From Verrucomicrobiales bacterium (GTDB lineage: Bacteria; Verrucomicrobiota; Verrucomicrobiia; Verrucomicrobiales; Verrucomicrobiaceae): a DNA stretch of 5,106 nt. A model generated the notes under the pieces. That model saw nothing but the letters and a program-made list of their open reading frames with translations, had not been told where the DNA came from and searched no databases. The DNA lies in NCBI GenBank assembly GCA_003453085.1, contig DMMK01000177.1, forward strand, positions 1-5,106. Direction: 5' to 3'. A program made the position numbers and the translations under genes. Each line of letters begins with the position of its first letter. Position 1 is the stretch's first letter. Below, piece after piece: positions 1 to 5,106 of the stretch.

Positions 1-73
1 AAAACTTTAAAGCCTTAATGATCAACTTTTATTAAATACCCGAAACGCTATCTAAACGCCATGACTTTTCTAG
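1..73. other. AT-rich non-coding segment at left edge
   Basis: This stretch is clearly richer in A and T than the rest of the window. It holds a small perfect palindrome CTTTAAAG (5-12) and an imperfectly spaced inverted repeat TTAAT (15-19) / ATTAA (31-35). The composition suits a promoter or intergenic region belonging to a gene beyond the left edge. I see no coding potential and no clear -35/-10 pair. Confidence 0.3.
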
Positions 74-106
74 AAAAAAGAGTGGCTGCGGTCTTTCGCG
101 CCAGCC
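74..106 (-). terminator. Weak intrinsic-terminator-like hairpin after ddl
   Basis: Reading the minus strand just past the ddl stop, GGCTG (106-102) can pair with CAGCC (88-84), leaving a 13-base loop, and this is followed by ACTC and a run of six T (79-74). Position and T-run fit an intrinsic terminator for ddl, but the stem is only five base pairs and the loop is large, so it would be weak. Confidence 0.35.
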
Positions 107-113
107 TTCTCGC

Positions 114-1034
114 TCAGGGCCTAGCAGCCAGGGACAGCTCAATGATACGCACGCAGAGATCGGGAAATTCGATTCCCACCGCCAGCGCCGCCTTGGGCAG
201 CAGGCTGCTGCTGGTCATGCCGGGGATGGTATTGATCTCGAGAACGAAAGGCTCACCATCGTTTCGCAGCATCACATCCACGCGACCATAGACTTCCGTA
301 CCGCAGGATTTAAAAGCGGTCATGGCGGCGTCCTGCACACGTTTGGTCGTCGCCTCGTCCAGGTCCGCAGGGCAGTGGTAGTGAGTTTTGCCCGTGCCAT
401 TCAGCCAGGGGTACTTGTTGCTCATGTCATAGAACCCATCCACGGGCTCGATGTGGATGATCGGCAACTCTTGATCTCCCAGGATGCCGTTCGTCAGCTC
501 TTTCCCCTCCACGAATTCTCCGACGAGGGTGGACCTGCCGTATTTTTTCGCTTCCTCGACGGCTGCCACCCATTCTGCTTCCGTGCGGCAGATGTTCACA
601 CCCACACTGGAACCCTCACGGGGTGGTTTGGACACCAGAGGGATGGAAATCGTCAGCGGTTCGCTGCCATCCAACAGATAGTTTTGGGAACGTGGGGTGG
701 GCGCGCCGGCAGCGACGAATCTCTCCTTGCTCTGCGCTTTGTCGAAAGCGATGCGGCTGCTTTCCACCCCTGCGCCGGTGTAACGGATGCCGCGCTCTTC
801 CAGGATCGCCTGTAGCTGGCCATCCTCACCAAAGGTGCCATGGATCAGGTTCATGGCGATGAGGACATCCGCAGGCACATCGAAGTCTGGCCCGGTCACG
901 TCCACTTCCACCACCTCCGCTCCTTTGGTCTTCAAAGCGGCGACGACACTCTCTGCCGTCTTTTTAGACACTTCGCGTTCCGAACCGGGGCCGCCAAAAA
1001 GGACGGCGATCTTCTTGCCTGTGATGTCGAGCAT
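114..1034 (-). CDS. ddl: D-alanine--D-alanine ligase
   Basis: Cytoplasmic ATP-grasp enzyme that joins two D-alanines, using ATP, to make the dipeptide added to UDP-MurNAc-tripeptide in peptidoglycan synthesis. The 306 residues match the short DdlB-type length. Visible by comparison with E. coli DdlB: N-terminal GGPGSEREVS (residues 14-23) with E19 matching the D-Ala-binding Glu15; HGTFGEDG (65-72); ATP-site lysines K99 and K136; the glycine-rich loop REGSSVG (139-145) with S143; omega-loop NKY (206-208), where Y208 matches Tyr216; GRVDVM (250-255); and metal ligands D253, E266 and N268 in LEINTIPGMTSSSL. The Tyr in the omega loop, rather than Phe, points to D-Ala-D-Ala and not D-Ala-D-Lac synthesis. 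An in-frame stop lies seven codons before the ATG with no other start codon between, so the start is fixed; only a weak GGGG sits upstream. No mur or fts neighbour is visible, so it appears detached from a dcw cluster. All key residues are present and no damage is seen. Confidence 0.96.
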   Translation of the reverse strand: MLDITGKKIAVLFGGPGSEREVSKKTAESVVAALKTKGAEVVEVDVTGPDFDVPADVLIAMNLIHGTFGEDGQLQAILEERGIRYTGAGVESSRIAFDKAQSKERFVAAGAPTPRSQNYLLDGSEPLTISIPLVSKPPREGSSVGVNICRTEAEWVAAVEEAKKYGRSTLVGEFVEGKELTNGILGDQELPIIHIEPVDGFYDMSNKYPWLNGTGKTHYHCPADLDEATTKRVQDAAMTAFKSCGTEVYGRVDVMLRNDGEPFVLEINTIPGMTSSSLLPKAALAVGIEFPDLCVRIIELSLAARP

Positions 1035-1137
1035 GGTGCCCCAGATATGCTCTCACTCCCACGCTCGTGCAAGAGCGCCTCACGAAAATCCCAGACACAG
1101 CCTTGCCACCGCCGCCGTCACTTCATAGCCTGTAGGC
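1035..1137. promoter_or_regulatory. Divergent ddl / M20D intergenic control region
   Basis: The 103 bp separating the divergent ddl and amidohydrolase starts must hold both promoters unless transcription begins inside a gene. For ddl, a minus-strand TTGCAC (1072-1067) sits 17 bp from CATATC (1049-1044), a half-matching -35/-10 pair that would start transcription almost at the ATG. For the plus strand, TTGCCA (1103-1108) with a 17-bp spacer to TAGCCT (1126-1131) is an even poorer match. Treat the region as the likely control region but the individual boxes as unproven. Confidence 0.4.
1062..1077. repeat. Small inverted repeat in divergent region
   Basis: CGCTC (1062-1066) and GAGCG (1073-1077) form a perfect 5-bp inverted repeat around a 6-base centre that contains the candidate ddl -35 hexamer on the minus strand. 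It could be a protein-binding half-site pair, or a chance palindrome in GC-rich DNA. There is no T-run beside it, so it is not an intrinsic terminator. Confidence 0.3.
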
Positions 1138-2439
1138 ATGAAAATGCTGCTGCTGCTGCTGATCGGAGTTTCCCCCCTGGCCTGGGCCGATGAAAAACGC
1201 GATGCCCTCTTTGCCACTTCCGTGGAGGCCATGTTCCCCAAACTCGTCGAAACGCGGCGCGACATCCATGCCCACCCGGAACTCTCCAATGAAGAGGCCC
1301 GCACCGCCTCCCTGGTGGCCGAGCGTCTCCGTGCCCTGGGTCTGGAGGTGCAGACTGGCGTGGCCAAACATGGCGTGGTGGCTCTGCTGAAAGGCGGCCA
1401 GGAGGGCAAGTGCGTGGCCGTGCGGGCCGACATGGATGCCCTTCCCATCAAGGAACTGCGCTCCGTCCCCTATCGCTCCAAAAATCCCGGCGTGATGCAT
1501 GCTTGCGGCCATGACTTGCACACCACTGTGGCCCTGGGCGTGGCGGAACTGCTGGCCAAACATCGGGACCAGGTCAAAGGCAGCGTGAAGTTTCTCTTCC
1601 AGCCAGCGGAGGAAGCCATGCCCGCCACCTTCAAAGGGGAGTGGGGGGCCAAGCTGATGGTGACCGAAGGAGCCATGGCCAATCCGAAGCCGGATGCCGT
1701 CTTCGGCCTGCACTGCACCACTTCCGTCGCACCGGTGGGCGTACTGGATGACGAGGTCCATTTTCTCAAGGCAGGCCAGGTCGCTTACACCATCGGTGCG
1801 GACAATGCGAACAGTGACCGCTTCCAAATCACCATCCGGGGCAAGATGGCCCACGGCTCCGCCCCGCACAAAGGGGTGGATGCCATCGTCGTCGCAGCGG
1901 AGGCGATCAGCGCCTTGCAGACCATCCGCAGCCGTCAGACCAATACCCGCCAGCCACTGGTCATCAGCATTGGCACCATCCAGGGCGGCCAGCGGGAGAA
2001 CATCCTGGCCGAGGAAGTGACCCTGGGCGGCACCGTGCGCACCTACGATGCCGGATTCCGCGATGGCGTGGTGGAGATGATGCACCGCATCCTCAAAGGC
2101 ATCACCGAGGCCCACGGTGCCACCTACACCATGGAGTACCGCATCGGCTACCCCAGCATCATCAACCAGGAAGCTCTCGTCAAAGCGACCCTACCCGCCT
2201 TCAAACGCCTCCTGGGTGAGGCCAATGTGCTGGAAGTCATCCCTGGCATGGGTGGCGAAGACTTTTCCTACTTCGCCCAAGTGACCCCAGGATTCTACTT
2301 TCGGTTAGGCGTCGCCAACGAGGAAAAGGGCATCATTCACGGTGCTCACACGCCCATGTTTGATGCAGATGAGGACAGCCTGAAAACCGGGGTTCAGATC
2401 ATGGCCGCGGCCGTCTGTGATTTCCTGAATGCGAAGTAG
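1138..2439 (+). CDS. Exported M20D-family metallo-amidohydrolase
   Basis: Peptidase family M20, subfamily D (hippurate / N-acyl-amino-acid / IAA-conjugate amidohydrolase type): a di-metal hydrolase of N-acyl or amide bonds. Seen: a short signal peptide (Met-Lys-Met, then a Leu-rich core, then likely cleavage after AWA at residue 17); RRDIHAHPELS (40-50); RADMDALP (96-103); the HACGHD metal motif (121-126; C123, H125); PAEE (156-159, catalytic and metal Glu pair); GLH (H192); MAHGSAPH in the dimerisation/lid domain (H239); ENIL...GGTVRT (287-301); GMGGEDFSYF (370-379); and HTP with H404 as the last metal ligand. Length 433 is slightly above the usual 380-400, explained by the leader and short insertions near residues 160-168 and 204-214. 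In-frame TAG at 1126 leaves ATG 1138 (or ATG 1144) as start; only a weak TAGG precedes it. It diverges from ddl. Location is probably periplasmic; the substrate cannot be read from sequence. Confidence 0.92.
   Translation: MKMLLLLLIGVSPLAWADEKRDALFATSVEAMFPKLVETRRDIHAHPELSNEEARTASLVAERLRALGLEVQTGVAKHGVVALLKGGQEGKCVAVRADMDALPIKELRSVPYRSKNPGVMHACGHDLHTTVALGVAELLAKHRDQVKGSVKFLFQPAEEAMPATFKGEWGAKLMVTEGAMANPKPDAVFGLHCTTSVAPVGVLDDEVHFLKAGQVAYTIGADNANSDRFQITIRGKMAHGSAPHKGVDAIVVAAEAISALQTIRSRQTNTRQPLVISIGTIQGGQRENILAEEVTLGGTVRTYDAGFRDGVVEMMHRILKGITEAHGATYTMEYRIGYPSIINQEALVKATLPAFKRLLGEANVLEVIPGMGGEDFSYFAQVTPGFYFRLGVANEEKGIIHGAHTPMFDADEDSLKTGVQIMAAAVCDFLNAK
1147..1161 (+). repeat. (CTG)5 tandem repeat in signal-peptide core
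   Basis: Five consecutive CTG codons encode the five leucines of the hydrophobic core of the amidohydrolase leader (residues 4-8). Slippage here would change the leader length by whole leucines without breaking the frame. With five copies this may be simple codon preference. Confidence 0.6.
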
Positions 2440-2451
2440 CTTATGCGAGGC

Positions 2452-2470
2452 CAGGCTAAGTGTTAGCCTG
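2452..2470. terminator. Perfect hairpin at the convergent gene ends
   Basis: CAGGCTAA (2452-2459), a GTG loop (2460-2462) and TTAGCCTG (2463-2470) form an uninterrupted 8-bp stem with a 3-base loop. It starts 13 bases after the M20D stop and spans the last codons and stop of the flavoprotein gene on the other strand. There is no T-run on either side, so it is not a classical intrinsic terminator; a 3'-end stabilising or factor-assisted termination structure serving both convergent transcripts is the likeliest role. Confidence 0.45.
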
Positions 2471-4279
2471 CGACCGCTCCATGGCCACCTCCTCCAGCCA
2501 GGCTTTCACGACGATGCGGCTGGTATCATTGCAGGCCTGCAAGCCATAGGAATAGGGCCGATGACCCGTGGTGTGAGGGAAGGCGATGTCATGGATTCTG
2601 GGGTTCGCCACCCCGCTCTCGCCAATCACCCGGTAACGACTGTCAATGTCAATGCCGCCTGTCTTGAGCAGCGTATCTCCATTGGTTTTCAATAGCAGTT
2701 CGGGGTCTTCCTTCACCAGTTTGGCGGCGCTTCGGGATCGATAAAAGGCGGCACAGGCAGCGCGGACGGCTTTGGTCTTCACCAAGCTCGGGAAGGGGTA
2801 GTCGCTCAGCTCCAGCGGGCTCTGGCCACTGCAGTCGATGAACATGTCGTAACTGTAGGTGGCGGTTTTTCCCTCATCCCCCACCTCCACCAGAGTGTGA
2901 TGTTGGGCCTTTGATTTACGGACACGGGTGACAGAACCGGGGACCATGTCCAGTTTGCCTGCATCGTAGAGGGCCAGAATGGTGTTTCCTGAAGGCAATG
3001 GCATGGCTGCGATAACATTGAGAAGGAACGGCATTAACTGCTCATGCAAGGTGACATGGTCCTCCGCCGGCATGTAACCAGCGTAGTAGTTGAGGGTGTA
3101 GATGAGGTCATCCATCCTTTCCTTCCAGTGGATAGGCCGATGCATTTTCACAGACTCTTCGGCCTCCTTCATCTCAATGCGCATGCCTTCAAAGGCATTG
3201 TCGTATTCATGCTGCTGGCTCATTTCCTCGACGAAATCGACCAGCTTGAATTGAGGGTCATCAAGCCGTTTCACCATGTCTGGCATGTCGTCTTTCCTGA
3301 AAGCCTCCTGCAGAACCCTACGGCACACTTGATCAAAATAGGTTTCGATCCGCAGCCTGCCCTGCCCATCCATCAGCTTGGCCATGTCTGCCGGACTCAC
3401 ATGCCGGTAAATTTCCCTCATGGGCTCGTCCTGGTCGAACTGTAAATGTGGCAGCAATCCTTTGGATGAGTGCATGATCAGCTTGAACCCTTCGGTGTTG
3501 GGGTGAGGACGGTAGGTCAAGGCATCGCCATCTCTGATAAAGTCGCCATGCCGATGGGCGAGGGAAGAAATGACATCGAAAGCACTGAGCGAGGCCCCCA
3601 GAGTGCCGATGACAAAATTGTAGTGTTCACCCTCAGGCGGAAGCAGTTTGGAGATGGGCCAGGGAGAGGCGTAATAGCCCGCTTCGGGTTCATCTTTCTC
3701 TGGCCAGCGGTGGCCTGTGGCGATCACGACACGATCAAACTCGTACGCCTCGCCGTGTTCCGTGAAAAGGGTCACCCGCTGGCTCTCGGCATCGTCCCGC
3801 AGGTCCACCACCTTGCAGTCGGCGTGACTGTGAACGCGGGTGCCCGCTTCGGTCAGCCAGGCTTGCAGCAGTTGATACTGCGCTTTGAAATACTGACCGA
3901 GGGCTAGCCGTCCGTAAACTTCATCCTCTTTGATCTCCACACCCTCAAGGTCCAAGGCGGCCAGGACCGAGGGTGCCTGGGAGCGGAGCCAGTCCGCAAA
4001 GCCTGTGGGCAGATCGGGCAGTTCTTCCGAGGAGATGTTCGACATGTTGTATCTGTCGGTGGTCTGCGGCGTGTAGGGCATGCCCATCCCTGTGAAGGCA
4101 TTCTTCTCAAAGATCGAAATTTCGCCCAGCGTGGGACTGAGGCTGCTCGCGTGATCCATGATGTGTTTCAGCAGGTAGATCGCCGAAGGGCCGCTGCCGA
4201 TGATGGCGAGAGATTGAGGACGGTTCATGCGTGGGAGAAAGTGGCTGGTGGGAACATCAATCCTTCGTGCGGGAGCCAT
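2456..4279 (-). CDS. FAD/NAD(P)-binding protein, YdhS/COG4529 type
   Basis: Predicted flavin-dependent oxidoreductase of the FAD-NAD(P)-binding family typified by E. coli YdhS, whose substrate is unknown. Seen in order: an N-terminal FAD dinucleotide fold with IIGSGPSA (26-33) and an acidic end to the second strand (IFEK, E58); a MGMPY motif (65-69) with NMS (78-80); VVIATGH (184-190); a second nucleotide-binding loop VIGTLGASLSAFD (223-235); a long charged, mostly helical stretch (about 285-425); a second ATG-like motif FIDCSGQSP (480-488); and a C-terminal flavin-contact region HTTGHRPYSYGLQACNDTS (569-587). No signal peptide or membrane segment, so cytosolic. Start choice is uncertain: Met1 (4279) has AAGG seven bases upstream, whereas Met18 (4228), immediately before the Rossmann strand, fits the usual family N-terminus but has no Shine-Dalgarno. 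It converges on the M20D gene with 16 bp between and diverges from the MOSC gene. Intact; the biochemical role remains unassigned. Confidence 0.85.
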   Translation of the reverse strand: MAPARRIDVPTSHFLPRMNRPQSLAIIGSGPSAIYLLKHIMDHASSLSPTLGEISIFEKNAFTGMGMPYTPQTTDRYNMSNISSEELPDLPTGFADWLRSQAPSVLAALDLEGVEIKEDEVYGRLALGQYFKAQYQLLQAWLTEAGTRVHSHADCKVVDLRDDAESQRVTLFTEHGEAYEFDRVVIATGHRWPEKDEPEAGYYASPWPISKLLPPEGEHYNFVIGTLGASLSAFDVISSLAHRHGDFIRDGDALTYRPHPNTEGFKLIMHSSKGLLPHLQFDQDEPMREIYRHVSPADMAKLMDGQGRLRIETYFDQVCRRVLQEAFRKDDMPDMVKRLDDPQFKLVDFVEEMSQQHEYDNAFEGMRIEMKEAEESVKMHRPIHWKERMDDLIYTLNYYAGYMPAEDHVTLHEQLMPFLLNVIAAMPLPSGNTILALYDAGKLDMVPGSVTRVRKSKAQHHTLVEVGDEGKTATYSYDMFIDCSGQSPLELSDYPFPSLVKTKAVRAACAAFYRSRSAAKLVKEDPELLLKTNGDTLLKTGGIDIDSRYRVIGESGVANPRIHDIAFPHTTGHRPYSYGLQACNDTSRIVVKAWLEEVAMERSQANT

Positions 4280-4316
4280 TTGGTGGCCTTGATGCGAATT
4301 TGAATAACCTCACCTC
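4280..4316. promoter_or_regulatory. Short divergent flavoprotein / MOSC start region
   Basis: Only 37 bp separate the first Met of the flavoprotein from the MOSC start. On the plus strand TTGGTG (4280-4285) and AATAAC (4303-4308), 17 bp apart, match three and four of six consensus sigma-70 positions and would start transcription at or just before the MOSC ATG, in keeping with its lack of a Shine-Dalgarno. On the minus strand AAGG (4290-4287) is a plausible ribosome site for Met1 of the flavoprotein. If Met18 is the real start, the region widens to 88 bp (4229-4316). Confidence 0.35.
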
Positions 4317-4865
4317 ATGGATACCAACGATCCCCCTTTGAACTCGCCGCTGGAAGATGTGGTGCTGGAGGACGTGCCTGTCTGGGAGGCTGAACTCCTT
4401 CACATCTACATCTCACCAGGGCATGATTACTGGGGCAAACAGGGGGAAGGACGGCTGCAGCATGGCATCCAGCAGGTGAGCCAGGTGGAGTGTATCGCTG
4501 GCCGCGGGCTGTGTGGAGACCGCTATTGTGAGAGAAAGCTGGGACACAAAGGGCAGGTCACCTTTTTTGATGCCCTCGTGGTGGATGAGATCCGCAGCCG
4601 CTTTCGGCTGGCCAAACTTCCTGCTTCAGTTTTCCGGAGGAACCTGATCGTCCGTGGACCTCGATTGCAAGATTTGTTAGGCAAGCGTTTCCTCTTTCAA
4701 GGCATCGTCTTTGAAGGGGCCCAAGAGTGCCAGCCGTGCCATTGGATGGACAGGGTAGTTGCCGAGGGAGCCGAAGATTTTTTATCTTCCGATTTTCGGG
4801 GTGGACTGAGAGCCAAGGTGATCACGCCAGGCATCCTTCGTGTTTCAAAAACACTGCCAGTCTGA
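4317..4865 (+). CDS. MOSC domain-containing protein
   Basis: Small stand-alone MOSC protein (182 aa). MOSC domains form the C-terminal part of molybdenum cofactor sulfurases and occur alone in bacteria, where they are thought to carry sulfur or act on Moco-related or N-hydroxylated substrates. Seen: an N-terminal acidic tail (1-22); a strand segment ELLHIYISPGHDYWG (26-40); GRGLCGDRY (62-70), the typical G-x-GDR/x-Y core; GQVTFFDALVVDEI (79-92); RRNLIVRG (107-114); DLLGKRFLFQGIVFEG (119-134); and the ECQPCHWMD signature (137-145) carrying C138 and C141. Other cysteines are C59, C66 and C71. No signal peptide, so cytosolic. An in-frame TAA at 4305 and no alternative upstream start fix the ATG; there is no Shine-Dalgarno, suggesting leaderless or SD-independent initiation. 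Divergent from the flavoprotein gene. Partner and substrate are unknown. Confidence 0.88.
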   Translation: MDTNDPPLNSPLEDVVLEDVPVWEAELLHIYISPGHDYWGKQGEGRLQHGIQQVSQVECIAGRGLCGDRYCERKLGHKGQVTFFDALVVDEIRSRFRLAKLPASVFRRNLIVRGPRLQDLLGKRFLFQGIVFEGAQECQPCHWMDRVVAEGAEDFLSSDFRGGLRAKVITPGILRVSKTLPV

Positions 4866-4898
4866 GGCCAAGGCCGATGCGCGGGCTTTCGCTTGTGA
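4866..4898. other. Convergent gap between MOSC and right-edge gene
   Basis: The 33 bp between the two convergent stops contain GGCC repeated on either side of AA (4866-4875) but no stem with a usable loop and no T-run, so I see no terminator here. Confidence 0.4.
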
Positions 4899-5106
4899 CT
4901 ACTTTTTACGCCCCAGCACGCGTTCCACCGCACGGCGGATGTAAGGGGTATTGGCGGATGAGCCTTGCTCCAGTTCCGACCACCGGTCCAGCCGCCGTTC
5001 CTTCGCCGCCAGGGCATCTTCGGTGGCCATCTCCAGCAAGATCTCGCGCATCACTTCCCAGCCATGCAGTTTCAGGTCCTTCAGTACCAGCTCACCGTTC
5101 ACATAC
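4899..5106 (-). CDS. Unrecognised protein, C-terminal part only
   Basis: The reading frame stays open to the right edge of the window, so only the last 68 or so codons are seen; a GTG at 5102-5100 could be read as a start, but the preceding in-frame codon is an ordinary TAT and no ribosome site can be judged, so the gene most likely continues outside. The visible part ends with TAG at 4901-4899. It is rich in charged residues and predicted helical (KDLKLHGWEVMREILLEMA, then AAKERRLDRWSELEQ, then a basic tail RRAVERVLGRKK). No signal, membrane segment, metal motif or family signature is recognisable. It converges on the MOSC gene with 33 bp between. Codon choice (third-position G/C preference) resembles its neighbours, supporting a real gene rather than a chance frame. 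Confidence 0.6.
   Translation of the reverse strand, partial: YVNGELVLKDLKLHGWEVMREILLEMATEDALAAKERRLDRWSELEQGSSANTPYIRRAVERVLGRKK

Noticed and set aside
375..815. 146-codon plus-strand open frame inside ddl
   Set aside because: It lies wholly opposite a full-length Ddl with all catalytic residues; the translation has no family motif and is what antisense GC-rich coding DNA commonly gives.
1103..1131. TTGCCA / TAGCCT as a promoter for the M20D gene
   Set aside because: Spacing is right but the -10 matches only three of six bases and lies about seven bases from the ATG; not strong enough for its own entry.
1123..2115. 330-codon minus-strand open frame antisense to the M20D gene
   Set aside because: Long but very rich in His, Gly and Gln, an artefact of reading GC-rich codons backwards; the plus strand encodes a complete, motif-perfect hydrolase.
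3044..3907. Two long plus-strand open frames antisense to the flavoprotein
   Set aside because: Both are shadows of an intact 607-residue protein with clear FAD and nucleotide motifs; no ribosome site or recognisable domain supports them.
4866..4875. GGCC-AA-GGCC as a terminator after the MOSC gene
   Set aside because: The loop would be only two bases and there is no T-run on either strand.
1..5106. Mobile element, CRISPR, toxin-antitoxin or defence system
   Set aside because: No transposase, integrase, direct-repeat array, terminal inverted repeats or small paired genes are visible; composition is even apart from the AT-rich left edge.

Overview
The window reads as an ordinary, gene-dense stretch of chromosome from a Gram-negative-type bacterium. 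GC looks to be in the high fifties to about 60% by eye. Several start codons have weak or no Shine-Dalgarno sequence, and the genes are a mix of single housekeeping and accessory enzymes. My best guess is a verrucomicrobial (Prosthecobacter-like) genome, but that rests on general impression only; nothing in the window fixes the taxon. I see no phage genes, transposase, integrase, CRISPR array, tRNA or rRNA.

Layout, left to right. Positions 1-113 are AT-rich and non-coding, with a weak terminator-like hairpin for the gene that follows. On the minus strand at 114-1034 is a complete D-alanine--D-alanine ligase (Ddl). A 103-bp divergent intergenic region holding a small palindrome separates it from a plus-strand exported M20D-family metallo-amidohydrolase at 1138-2439. 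That gene converges, with only a 16-bp gap, on a minus-strand FAD/NAD(P)-binding protein of the YdhS/COG4529 type (2456-4279). A perfect 8-bp-stem hairpin covers the stop codon of this flavoprotein. A very short divergent gap (37 bp, or 88 bp if the second Met is the true start) leads to a plus-strand MOSC-domain protein at 4317-4865. The 3' end of an unrecognised minus-strand gene (4899 to the window edge) closes the window.

Functionally, Ddl makes the D-Ala-D-Ala dipeptide for peptidoglycan. The M20D enzyme is predicted to be exported and to hydrolyse an unknown N-acyl or amide substrate. The flavoprotein and the MOSC protein are both redox- or sulfur-linked families and share a divergent control region, but no common pathway can be shown. 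Every gene here is a single transcription unit or at the edge of one; there is no visible multi-gene operon. I found no convincing new biological system. The points worth a second look are the stop-codon hairpin, the compact divergent start region of the flavoprotein/MOSC pair, and some lineage-specific protein insertions.
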